A DNA stretch of 64,000 nt from Buxus sempervirens (lineage: Eukaryota; Streptophyta; Magnoliopsida; Buxales; Buxaceae), in contig OX387184.1 of the NCBI GenBank assembly GCA_947561395.2, positions 54,867,197-54,931,196 of the forward strand, given 5' to 3'. The position numbers and the translations under genes are program-made. Below the pieces are notes generated by a model, which saw nothing but the letters and a program-made list of their open reading frames with translations, had not been told where the DNA came from and made no database searches. Position 1 is the stretch's first letter. The number at the start of each line of letters is the position of its first letter. Positions 11,137 to 20,659 of this stretch are shown here, one piece after another.

Positions 11137-11345
11137 CCTTAGGGGTACCTTAGTGTTAAGTATGGGTGTACCTTAGCGATAAGTAGAGGGTACCTTAGTA
11201 TTATTTGAAGGGTTACCCAAGTGTTTTAAGGGGTTTTCCTTAGCTATTTCAAAGGCATACTCTAGGGATGCTTGGGGGTACCTTAGTTATATCATATGGG
11301 ATACCCTGGTGTGAAGTGGGGGGTACCTTAGTGTTATTGAGAGGG
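11137..11345. repeat. GGTACCTTAG satellite, block 1
   Basis: Irregular units of about 20-45 bp each contain GGGGTACCTTAG or a close variant, running up to the insertion point of the young LTR element. The same repeat resumes at 34559, showing that one array was split. It belongs to the U3 part of the outer LTR (minus orientation), upstream of its TATA box. Confidence 0.9.
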
Positions 11346-11435
11346 TGTAGACACCTCAAATTGCACAAACAATCATCAAAAATCATTATCTCCTGGAAAG
11401 CCAGCACAGAATTTGAAGAAAATAAACTTTTACCT

Positions 11436-11577
11436 GTATCCGGATTGAGTATCCGGATACAAGTACCCTTTCCCGTATCCGGATAGTCATACCGGATACG
11501 TGTGAGCCTTAGCGTATCCGGTACCATGTACCGGATACCTTAAGGCCCTTTGTTATCCGGTCTGATATACCGGATAC
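11436..11577. promoter_or_regulatory. TATCCGG/CCGGATA inverted-repeat module cluster in U3 (4 modules)
   Basis: Four short stem-loops start at about 11436, 11475, 11513 and 11553, a spacing of 38-40 bp. Each has GTATCCGG or TTATCCGG on the left, a 6-9-nt centre, and (AT)CCGGATAC on the right. They lie 150-300 bp upstream of the LTR TATA box. The same four are present in the 3' LTR (about 32374-32515). Confidence 0.9.
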
Positions 11578-11733
11578 CTTAAGTTTGCTCAAAATTAGGG
11601 TTTTCCGAGAGCTTTTCACTTTTACCATCATGTCCCTCATTAAATGAGGGGAAATCGCAGAAATAACCTTAGGGTTTAGGTTGGAGGGGTTCTAGACATT
11701 AAGTTGTGTCTACCAATGACCTTAGCCCTTGCC

Positions 11734-11741
11734 TATAAATA
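11734..11741 (+). promoter_or_regulatory. TATA box of the Tat/Ogre LTR
   Basis: TATAAATA in the context GCCTATAAATAGGAGCC. Transcription would be expected to start about 30 bp downstream, near 11765. The copy in the 3' LTR is at about 32672-32679. Confidence 0.75.
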
Positions 11742-13621
11742 GGAGCCTCCTCCTTGAGCAAATGGCACACAACTCTTGTTTTGAATTCTCGCAAAGAAGA
11801 ACTCCAAGAGAAGAAGAAAACCGCTGTGGAATCGCCTCCAGCACTCAGGTAAGCCTCAACTTTTCTTTTTATTTTCTGTCTTTACATTCCTAGATCTAGA
11901 TCTCTTCTTCTACCTTTCTGTAGTGTAAAGCCTTGTTTGTATGTGTGGAAATCCTTCCCCGGCTCAAAGTATCTCAAGACTCCCCTAGCCGTAAAACGTG
12001 AAGGCGGATCTAGGAGAAACGAGACTGGGGATTGACCCTAGTGCTAGAACCTATGTAGCATAAGGCCTTTTTGATTGATTGTAAACCGTTCCATATTCAA
12101 AGTACCCTTGATTATCTTAAAGAGAACAGAGGGAAACGATAATGGAACGGAACCCTAGGCTATGCTAGAACCTATTTTATTGAATCTATATGCATGTGTA
12201 TGGATCTTGCTAGGTTTTTTTCACTTTTGCACACATATCACTATTTTGGCGGGATAGGCTCATATTTGGGGTTTATTGCATTTATTGTGATAAAACTCAA
12301 ATAAATGGCCTCAATCAAATTCTGGAGTATTTTAAAATGTTTTTCAAAGGTTTTGGATTCATCTCACACAGATCACATACTTTTTGTCAATTTTCGGATT
12401 TGGTTTTACTCAAAAATGGCTTAGCTTGACAGCACCTGTACCCTTACTTCGGACGTCCGTAACTTCATCATCCGGATGAATTTTGGGGTGATTCCAGAAC
12501 CATGGGAAAGGTGAGGCTGTCTAGTTTATGTCCACCAAATTTCATGAATTTCTATCCAGCCGATTTTTGACACTTCTCTGTCGAAGTTAAGTGGACAGTT
12601 CAGGTCCAAGTACAGAACTTGTCACTTCGACGGACCGCCATGTGTTCGTTTTAAGTCCGATTCGAGTGATTTTTATTTCTGAGTACTCCTTTTTGAGTCT
12701 ATTTTCAAATCCAGTTGGTTTCATAATTTTTGGATTCCATTTGAATTATTGGTAGCCGATTTACTCAGAACTGCTCATTTGCATTTTTCTGGGTAAATCT
12801 GTGATCTTCGGGGCCTCTTCGGGAGACCACCCAAGGCACATCCGAAGGGATTTTTGTATGAGGCTAGTTTCTTTGGAAAGATGGCCATACAGACTTCAAT
12901 CACACCAAATTTCGTGGATTTCTATGTAGTGGATTTTTCTAGACAATTTTCCAAAGTTGCCCACTTACTACTTTTAAAAATCCCCAACAGCAACTTCAAA
13001 GGAGCATAACTCCTAGATTTTTCATTGGAATGAAGTGAAATTTTGCATGAGACTCTTATTTACCCTAATCTTTCAAATGGATTTGGTTTGGTTCAATTCA
13101 GAATTGGATTTGAATGATTCTAAGACAAAGGACCTTACTTTTTACCAAAATTCCTGGATTTGCCTCAACTTGGTTTTGGCCACTTTTACTTTGATTTCCA
13201 TCTTTTGAAATACTCCAGAAGTGATATTGACATAAGAGAAGATCTAAAATCCATTTGGATCTTCATGTGAAAATATCATACATTGTTCCTTTTTCAAGGC
13301 TTTTTCATGATTTTTAGCAAGCTTCTTATTTTTTTTTAGCATGAACATACACTAGGCAACCACTTCATGTGGATGAATGGGGGTGCCTAACACCTTCCCC
13401 CGTTCATAATCTAATCCCCTTACCCATCTCTGGATTTGATTTTCAAGTAGGGTTATTTTTACCCTAGAATTTGTCTTTTGGCTATTTTTGCTTATTTTGA
13501 ACTCTTTGGTGTCCATTCTCACCCCAAAATCATGAATGGTGGCGACTCTCCCAATTTTTGCGTTGAGCCCGTGTGTTGACGGAGGGACGATCACTCCGGT
13601 GATTTTTTCCCATGTCTCACA

Positions 13622-13643
13622 ACTGGCGACTCTGCTGGGGACT
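13622..13643 (+). other. Primer-binding site, tRNA-Arg type
   Basis: Immediately after the 5' LTR comes ACTGGCGACTCTGCTGGGGA. TGGCGACTC...TGGGGA matches the reverse complement of the 3' end of plant tRNA-Arg (...TCCCCAGTGGAGTCGCCA) with a couple of mismatches. tRNA-Arg priming is known for Ogre/Tat elements. Confidence 0.75.
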
Positions 13644-15141
13644 TGTGGATTTAAGTTTTTTTTGTATGTTCATGCTTTTTCTTTACTTTTTGAATGCTTG
13701 CTATTTTGTTTACTTTATTTGTGTATATTCTTGTATTTCAAATCAGATTGGGATGCTTTTGAATTTTATATGGATCAAGTCATGTATGTTTTGATTGATG
13801 TTGCCTAGAGAGTGATTTAGGAGAAGCCTATCTTGAAGCATGATTTTGATGCATTTGGTGATAACATGCTCTAATTTGAATTTTGAATACCATGGTTGGA
13901 ATATGAGAATTAGTATCATGAAATCTAGGAGTTCAGAATTTTTGGGTATTCAAACATGATTCCTATAAAGCATGCTTTTTTGTGCTTAAAAATTTTTTTT
14001 TTATGCCATGCCTTTGATTTAAGGTATAGGGGGATTCAATTTGAGCATGAAAACCAAGAGTATGAAATCTGGAATTTTAGTGCACATTGGGGTTTTTTTT
14101 AGTATGTTCACCAATATACCATGTCAAGTAGTTGCTAGACTTTTAGGCATTAATTTGGGGTATAAAGGATGCACTTTTGAGCATGAGAAATCTGAAAATT
14201 TTAGTGCATATTTCTGGAAATTTTAAGCATGTTTTACCTCATTGAAACACTTTGGTATCATGTCAAGTAGTGCTAAAATTTTAGGCTCCAATTTGGGGTA
14301 GAAATGGTACACTTTGATCATGAAAAAGAGCATGAAATCTGGGATTTTAGGGAATGCTTTTGAGTTTCAAGTATGCTTACATGATTTGATGGTTGTTTGT
14401 ACAAATGACATGTTTTGTATAACACTTTTTGGGCATGTAATATTTTGTGCATATTTAGTTGTTTTGGTGCTTGCTTGCTTGTATTTAGCTTCATTATCTT
14501 TGTCATTTGTACCTTGGCTTGAAATTGAATGCATGGCTACGAAAAAGAGTGGCAAGGGGCTAGGACGTTGTAAATGTTACCACAATTTAAAATTGCACTT
14601 GAGCACTTGAAACAATTTGCACAGCCTACCCTTTACCTATTAGGAAGTTGAACCATGAATGTGTGTAGCTTGGCGCACCGAGATCGTGACTTCGGAAAGC
14701 GAAAGTGAAAGCATTTACCTTAGAATTTGGGTCAATGATGTGATGACAATGGGATCTGTGATTCGATTCCGGGCATCACTAGACTTGAGTTCTAAGTTGC
14801 CAATTAAGCCAAAACCCAAAAACCATACGCTTGAAGGTGGAGAAACACGTTTTCGGCTAAAAGCACACAATTGCGTTTGGGGAATTGGGTGTAAATGTGG
14901 GAAGGCCGTTTGCATGTTTTACAGGCCAAGGTATAATGTGAATACCATATTGAATGAAGGTAATACAAGGTGGCAAGGTAAAGCCATGTTCTTTTCTTAA
15001 ATTTAAGGAATTTTGCAAGTATGATGTCCAAGCCCAATTTGGGGCAAGTTTTGAAGGTCAAATTAAGGTGAACATCAATTGGGAATGAAAATAAATCAAA
15101 TCTGGTGAAAAAATGAGTCAAAAAGGGCCATTTTGGCAATT

Positions 15142-15280
15142 ACCGGCAACTCAGGCCGGTTAATAATAACTGTATTCATATCCGGTACATATATCCGGAT
15201 ACAAAGACATATGCGCATATCCGGATAGATTGACCGGATACAATAAGGCATATCTTATCCGGTATATTATACCGGATACA
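15142..15280. promoter_or_regulatory. TATCCGG/CCGGATA module cluster in the leader (4 modules)
   Basis: ACCGGCAACTCAGGCCGGT (15142-15160) is followed by modules at about 15179-15202, 15216-15242 and 15254-15280, again about 38 bp apart. The first has the loop AACTCAG, which recurs in clusters at 27016, 31622 and 37649. Confidence 0.85.
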
Positions 15281-15587
15281 TTCAAAAAAGGGCACAAATT
15301 GGCTGTTCAGCCCAAATTTTCAGAATAAAATGCCTAAAACACTGTGGATAATCCTTAGGCACCCCGAAAAGAACCAAAAAAATGTTCCAAAATACAAAAA
15401 AAGAAAAAAAAAGAAAAACAAAAAAGAATAAAATAAAATATTCTTTCAGGATTTAACCTAAGTTTGAAAATCAAAGAGGAAACCAAGGTGTCATATTTTT
15501 TGACACCAACTCAACTCAAACATATGTCAATCCAGCTTTAGAACTTGAAAATCTTCTAAAATGCATGAGATTTCAAATCAAAAATCA

Positions 15588-16790
15588 AAAAAAAAAAAAT
15601 GAAAACCTTGGTTGGTTATTTTTATCAATCAAATCAAAAAAAGTGGGACACTTGGAAGCCCTAGAATATTCCATGAAAACCTTGGTTGGTTATTTTTATC
15701 AATCAAATCAAAAAAAAAAAAATGAAAACCTTGGTTGGTTATTTTGTCAATCAAATCAAAAAAAGTGGGACACTTGGAAGCCCTAGAATATTCCATGAAA
15801 ACCTTGGTTGGTTATTTTTATCAATCAAATCAAAAAAAAAAATGAAAACCTTGGTTGGTTATTTTTATCAATCAAATCAAAAAAAGTGGGACACTTGGGA
15901 GCCCTAGAATATTCCATGAAAACCTTGGTTGGTTATTTTTATCAATCAAATCAAAAAAAAATGAAAACCTTGGTTGGTTATTTTTATCAATCAAATCAAA
16001 AAAAAAAATGAAAACCTTGGTTGGTTATTTTTATCAATCAAATCAAAAAAAGTGGGACACTTGGAAGCCCTAGAATATTCCATGAAAACCTTGGTTGGTT
16101 ATTTTTATCAATCAAATCAAAAAAAAAAATGAAAACCTTGGTTGGTTATTTTTATCAATCAAATCAAAAAAAGTGGGACACTTGGAAGCCCTAGAATATT
16201 CCATGAAAACCTTGGTTGGTTATTTTTATCAATCAAATCAAAAAAAAAAATGAAAACCTTTGGTTGGTTATTTTTATCAATCAAATCAAAACATTTGTGG
16301 GATACTTGGATAGAATATTCCAAGACACCTTTGGTTGGTTATTTTTATCAATCAAATCAAAACATTTGTGGGATACTTGGATAGAATATTCCAAGACACC
16401 TTTGGTTGGTTATTTTTATCAATCAAATCAAAACATTTGTGGGATACTTGGAAGCCCTAGAATATTCCAAGACACCTTTGGTTGGTTATTTTTATCAATC
16501 AAATCAAAACATTTGTGGGATACTTGGATAGAATATTCCAAGATACCTTTGTTTGGTTATTTTTATCAATCAAATCAAAACATTTGTGGGATACTTGGAA
16601 GCCCTAGAATATTCCAAGACACCTTGGTTGGTTATTTTTATCAATCAAATCAAAAAAAATTGGGACCCTTGGAAGCCCTAGAATATTCCATGAAAACCTT
16701 GGTTGGTTATTTTTATCAATCAAATCAAAAAAAAAAATTGGGACCCTTGGAAGCCCTAGAATATTCCAACACAAAATCAAAACAAAAAAA
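15588..16790. repeat. Composite tandem array in the leader
   Basis: Two building blocks alternate. One is a 46-50-bp block GAAAACCTTGGTTGGTTATT-TTTATCAATCAAATC followed by 7-12 adenines. The other is an approximately 35-bp block of the type TGGGACACTTGGAAGCCC plus TAGAATATTCCA. From about 16260 a variant (ACATTTGTGGGATACTTGGA, CAAGACACCTTTGG) takes over in units of about 80 bp, then the first form returns. More than 20 TTGGTTGGTTATTTTTATCA copies are present. The A runs vary most, as expected from slippage. Confidence 0.95.
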
Positions 16791-16963
16791 AACAAAAAAA
16801 AATCTGGATTGGTGTTCACCTAACCTACTGGTTTACATATATAGGGGTGTGACTCAAGTTAAATGGAAGCTAACATGTTCTATTCATTTTTTTTTCCTCA
16901 GGTACATTCAACCCAGGTACACTTGCAATCATTGCTCCAGTAACTAGATCCAAAGCCAGAACA

Positions 16964-19900
16964 ATGAATACTGAGGAGAACCAAGCCCAAGCTACCGTCC
17001 CTGCTCAGGACTTTACTCAACTGCAGGAGCAAGTGGCCGGTCTGGCCAAAATGCTGGGGGACCTACTGGCGGCTCAAGCCCAACAGGCCCAAGCCCCGAA
17101 CCAGGCATCTACTTCCCATCAGGCACCACCACCTCAGGCCTACATTCCGCCTCCGGTTCAGCCCATGCCTGAGCCCATTTCTGAATCAGTCCCTGAACCC
17201 ATTCTGATCAGGGAAAATATGGCGGAGTCTGAGAAAGAGCTGGAGAAAGAAAAGGCCCGAGATGAGATGGAAAAGAAGATGCTGCTCAGGATAGAGAGGA
17301 TCCAGGCAGAGCTGAAGGAAGTGAAGGGGGGAGGTAGCCATGCAGGCACCACCTTCGAGGACCTGTGCATGTACCCGGACGTCTGTCTACCGGCTAAGTT
17401 CAGGTGCCCGGATTTTGACAAGTTTGATGGCACGGGCTGCCCATTAAGCCATCTGAAACTATACTGCGGGGCCCTGTGCCAGTTTGGCCGGGACGATGGA
17501 ATACTGATCCAGCTCTTCCAGAGGAGTCTGACCGGGTCAGCCCTTCGGTGGTTCGCTACAGTGGACCATGGAAGGATTAGAAGGTGGAAGGACTTGGCCG
17601 ATGCTTTCCTGGACCAGTACAAGTTCAACTCTGAGATCGTGCAGGACCGGTACGACATGATGAGGATGACCAAAGGCAAAGATGAGCCGGTACGGCAGTA
17701 CGCCAAGAGATGGAGAGAGGCCGCCTCCCAGGTCAGGCCACCTATGCAAGAGCCGGAGATGATCTCCACCTTTATGGGCACACTGGGGCAGCCCTTTTAC
17801 AACCATCTGGTGGATCAGATCACCACCAACTTTGCAGCCCTGGTACAGGTAGCGGACCGGATCGAGGAAGGGGTCAGGTCAGGACGGCTGATAGACTACT
17901 CCACTCTGACTGGGCAGTCTGAGTCCTCTGCCTCCATGGCCCAGAAGAAAGGGGCTGGGTTTAAAAAGACGGGGGCCCGAAAAGAAGGGGAGGTGAACCT
18001 GGTCCAGGCTCCTCCAGCCAAGAAGCCACTGCACGTCAGCATCTCTGCACCCCAACAGGCCCAGCAGTCGTACCAGACCCCGATGAATGTCAACTTCTCT
18101 CCTTCAGTGCCAGCTAACACAAGGAGGACTTTTTCTAAGGAGGAGCGGGATGCCTGGTTCGCAGCAAGAAAGAACCGGGTTTTCACCCCTCTACCCATAT
18201 CGCTGTCCCAACTACTGCCAACCCTGCTGAAAGGGGAATACTTGACTCTGAAGGAGCCTAACCCAAATGCCCCGAAGGGGAGAAATTTTGACACATCGGT
18301 CACCTGTGATTTCCACATGGGTGCACCGGGGCATTCTACCGATACCTGCTGGGTATTGAAGCATGCGGTCCAGGACCTGTTGGACCAGAAGGCCTTGGTG
18401 TTCAACACTGCTGCACCGGCCCCGTCCGGGAATGATATTGGGCAGAACCCTCTGCCTTACCACAATGGGGCAGGCCCATCCAACTCCATCACTGCCATAT
18501 CCACCACCAGAAGGGCCTTTGACCCATCACAGCTTATAGCACCAGTAGGAACCACTGTCCAGGTCCGTTTCTTCCAAGAAGAGGAAGAGGAGGAGATCAA
18601 CATGGTCTCCCAAAAAAATAATCTTGCTGCTGAGGACATAAGTTCCTCTCTAAACCGGGTCTCTTCACTTATGGCCCAGATGAATACTGCAAGGCCCCCA
18701 TTGGTCTTCAATTGCAGTCCATCCATTTGCTCACCATCCAGGCCGTCTAAGGCTCCACTGGTCATCAACCTTGACCCCACCACTGCTTCCATCACTTCTT
18801 CTGTCCCCACAAATTCCAAACTTCAACCCCTGGTTGTAAATGTGCAGCCAGCCCATACTATCCCTAAACCGGCCCATACATCCCGGTCCAAACTCCAGCC
18901 ACTAGTGGTTAACATCCCTAAACTAGCCTATTCTGAGGCTGCTGTACCATGGAATTACAGCGAGGGAATCACGGCTACGGTTCCAATGGCCAGGAACCAG
19001 AACCAGGAGGAGGTGAACCTCATGACGAGGTCAGGGAGATGTGCAGGGGGTGAAGAGAAAGAGAAAGAGACAGAAGTAGAAAAAGAAAAAAAAGAAAATG
19101 AAGAAAAAAGAAAACAGAAAGGAAAAAATAAAGTAGGAGAAGACACCCCCCAGGGTGCAGAAAATGAGGCAGCAGACTTCATAAAAATAATAAAGAAAAG
19201 TGAATTTAATCTTGTGGATCAGCTGAACAAGGTCCCGGCCCAGATTTCAATACTGGGCCTTTTGCTGAATTCTGAAAAGCACAGGGATGCATTGTTAAGG
19301 GTGCTACAGAGTGCACATGTATCCCAGACAATTGATCCGGACCAGCTTGGTAAAATGGTTGGTCAAATCTTGTCACATAATGTGATAAGTTTCTCAGAGG
19401 GAGAGATCAGCCCAGGTGGGCGTTATCATGTAGACCCTTTGCACATCACTGTGCTTTGTAAGGGCTGCATGGTTGCACGGGTTTTAATTGACAACGGGTC
19501 AGCATTAAACGTTTGCCCGTTAATCACTTTTACCAAGCTGGGTCTGGACCAGTCAAGGATCAAAAGAAATGGGCGGATAGTAAGGGCTTTTGATAGCTCC
19601 AAGACCCACTCCCTAGGGGAGATTGAACTGCCGGTCACAATTGGGCCGAATATCTTTAACATCACATTTGAAGTGATGGATATACCCGCAGCCTTCAATC
19701 TGCTCCTAGGAAGGCCGTGGATACATTCGGCTAGGGCAATACCATCCACGCTCCACCAAAGGGTGAAATATGTAAGAGGGCAAAGGGTGATAACAGTCCT
19801 AGCCGAAAACTTGGTGCCGCCCATTGTGTCACCTGATGTACCATTAATCAATGTGGACTTGACTGTCGACAAGATTGCATTCCACTCATTTCAATTTGAG

Positions 19901-20659
19901 GCGGTAAATTACATACATGGGGGGTGTGAGAAAAAGAAAGAAAAGGGGACCACTGCGGAAAAAATGGTCAAGAAAGTGATGGAGAAATACCACTTTCACC
20001 CAGGGAAAGGCCTGGGGATCAATCTGCAGGGGATGGTGGAGCCAATCACGGCTAAGAAACTGATCCCCAAGGTAGGGTTGGGCTTCAAGCCCAGAGGCTG
20101 GAGAAGAATGAAGCACGAAGAAGGGGTGAGCAGAAGCAAAGGAAAACTCCCTCATTTAAGGGAAAGTTTCCCTAAACCCGCTTATATAATCCAAATTTCT
20201 CCTCCTATGGACCAATCAAAACCTCCCTATTACAATGTCAACCCATTTCAAAAGCCTTCTGTTTCGGCCCTACAACCCTATAACCCATCTCCAATACTGG
20301 GAGCAGTGGATGGGCCTGGACCACCGCCCGAGCAGCAGGTGGACTTTTCGGAAGATGTTGGTGCATTCTTCGCCATGACTGAGGGCGAAAAGACAGGGGC
20401 AGACATGGGACTGCCATTCATTGATTGGGCCGCAGTAAAGATTCCAGACAAGGTCATTTCTGGATTGGGCCCCGCAGCAGAAAAGGGCAGTACCCACCCG
20501 GTGATGATGGCATCGGATGCTGGGCTTGAGGAGCAGGCTTTCCCTATTTCCCCTGCTCCCCAAAATTTTGTACTGAACAATTGGGAGGAAACTCCCCTTA
20601 CCTTTGAAGCAGCGTTAGTTCGGCAAACTGACGTGGCTTCCAAAAAAAAACTCCAATAG
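16964..20659 (+). CDS. gag-pro: Tat/Ogre gag-protease polyprotein (1,231 aa)
   Basis: ATG 16964, MNTEENQAQATVPA. Order along the protein: a Gln/Pro-rich N-terminus with a coiled-coil stretch (about residues 85-125), a retrotransposon gag domain (about 135-320, CPDFDKFDGTGCPLSHLKLY, RSLTGSALRWF), a short Cys/His segment near 450 (CDFHMGAPGHSTDTCW), a long Ser/Pro/charged linker with a Lys/Glu tract near 690-720, a retropepsin-like protease region (about 830-950, ending in NLLLGRPWIHSARAIPS), and a G-patch-like stretch (about 1005-1045, FHPGKGLGINLQGMVEPI). The protease plus G-patch order is characteristic of the Tat/Ogre lineage. The 1,231-residue length is large but normal for this lineage. 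Confidence 0.93.
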   Translation: MNTEENQAQATVPAQDFTQLQEQVAGLAKMLGDLLAAQAQQAQAPNQASTSHQAPPPQAYIPPPVQPMPEPISESVPEPILIRENMAESEKELEKEKARDEMEKKMLLRIERIQAELKEVKGGGSHAGTTFEDLCMYPDVCLPAKFRCPDFDKFDGTGCPLSHLKLYCGALCQFGRDDGILIQLFQRSLTGSALRWFATVDHGRIRRWKDLADAFLDQYKFNSEIVQDRYDMMRMTKGKDEPVRQYAKRWREAASQVRPPMQEPEMISTFMGTLGQPFYNHLVDQITTNFAALVQVADRIEEGVRSGRLIDYSTLTGQSESSASMAQKKGAGFKKTGARKEGEVNLVQAPPAKKPLHVSISAPQQAQQSYQTPMNVNFSPSVPANTRRTFSKEERDAWFAARKNRVFTPLPISLSQLLPTLLKGEYLTLKEPNPNAPKGRNFDTSVTCDFHMGAPGHSTDTCWVLKHAVQDLLDQKALVFNTAAPAPSGNDIGQNPLPYHNGAGPSNSITAISTTRRAFDPSQLIAPVGTTVQVRFFQEEEEEEINMVSQKNNLAAEDISSSLNRVSSLMAQMNTARPPLVFNCSPSICSPSRPSKAPLVINLDPTTASITSSVPTNSKLQPLVVNVQPAHTIPKPAHTSRSKLQPLVVNIPKLAYSEAAVPWNYSEGITATVPMARNQNQEEVNLMTRSGRCAGGEEKEKETEVEKEKKENEEKRKQKGKNKVGEDTPQGAENEAADFIKIIKKSEFNLVDQLNKVPAQISILGLLLNSEKHRDALLRVLQSAHVSQTIDPDQLGKMVGQILSHNVISFSEGEISPGGRYHVDPLHITVLCKGCMVARVLIDNGSALNVCPLITFTKLGLDQSRIKRNGRIVRAFDSSKTHSLGEIELPVTIGPNIFNITFEVMDIPAAFNLLLGRPWIHSARAIPSTLHQRVKYVRGQRVITVLAENLVPPIVSPDVPLINVDLTVDKIAFHSFQFEAVNYIHGGCEKKKEKGTTAEKMVKKVMEKYHFHPGKGLGINLQGMVEPITAKKLIPKVGLGFKPRGWRRMKHEEGVSRSKGKLPHLRESFPKPAYIIQISPPMDQSKPPYYNVNPFQKPSVSALQPYNPSPILGAVDGPGPPPEQQVDFSEDVGAFFAMTEGEKTGADMGLPFIDWAAVKIPDKVISGLGPAAEKGSTHPVMMASDAGLEEQAFPISPAPQNFVLNNWEETPLTFEAALVRQTDVASKKKLQ

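Larger units (their letters stand above)
11346..13621 (+). repeat. 5' LTR of the Tat/Ogre-type element
   Basis: Starts TGTAGACACC and ends CCCATGTCTCACA. U3 carries four inverted-repeat modules (11436-11577) upstream of a TATA box. The transcribed part contains a strong splice-donor-like site, CTCAG|GTAAGCC, at 11848/11849. It is nearly identical to the copy at 32284-34558. Confidence 0.95.
13644..16963 (+). other. Untranslated leader of the Tat/Ogre element
   Basis: 3.3 kb between the primer site and the gag start, with no convincing protein. It contains degenerate ~140-bp repeats (about 14041-14350, three copies of a CATGAAATCTGGGATTTTAG-type block), a module cluster (15142-15279), a composite tandem array (15588-16790), and a polypyrimidine tract with TTTCCTCAG at 16893-16901 that would make a good splice acceptor. 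Paired with the LTR donor at 11849 it would remove a leader intron of about 5 kb before gag. Confidence 0.6.
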
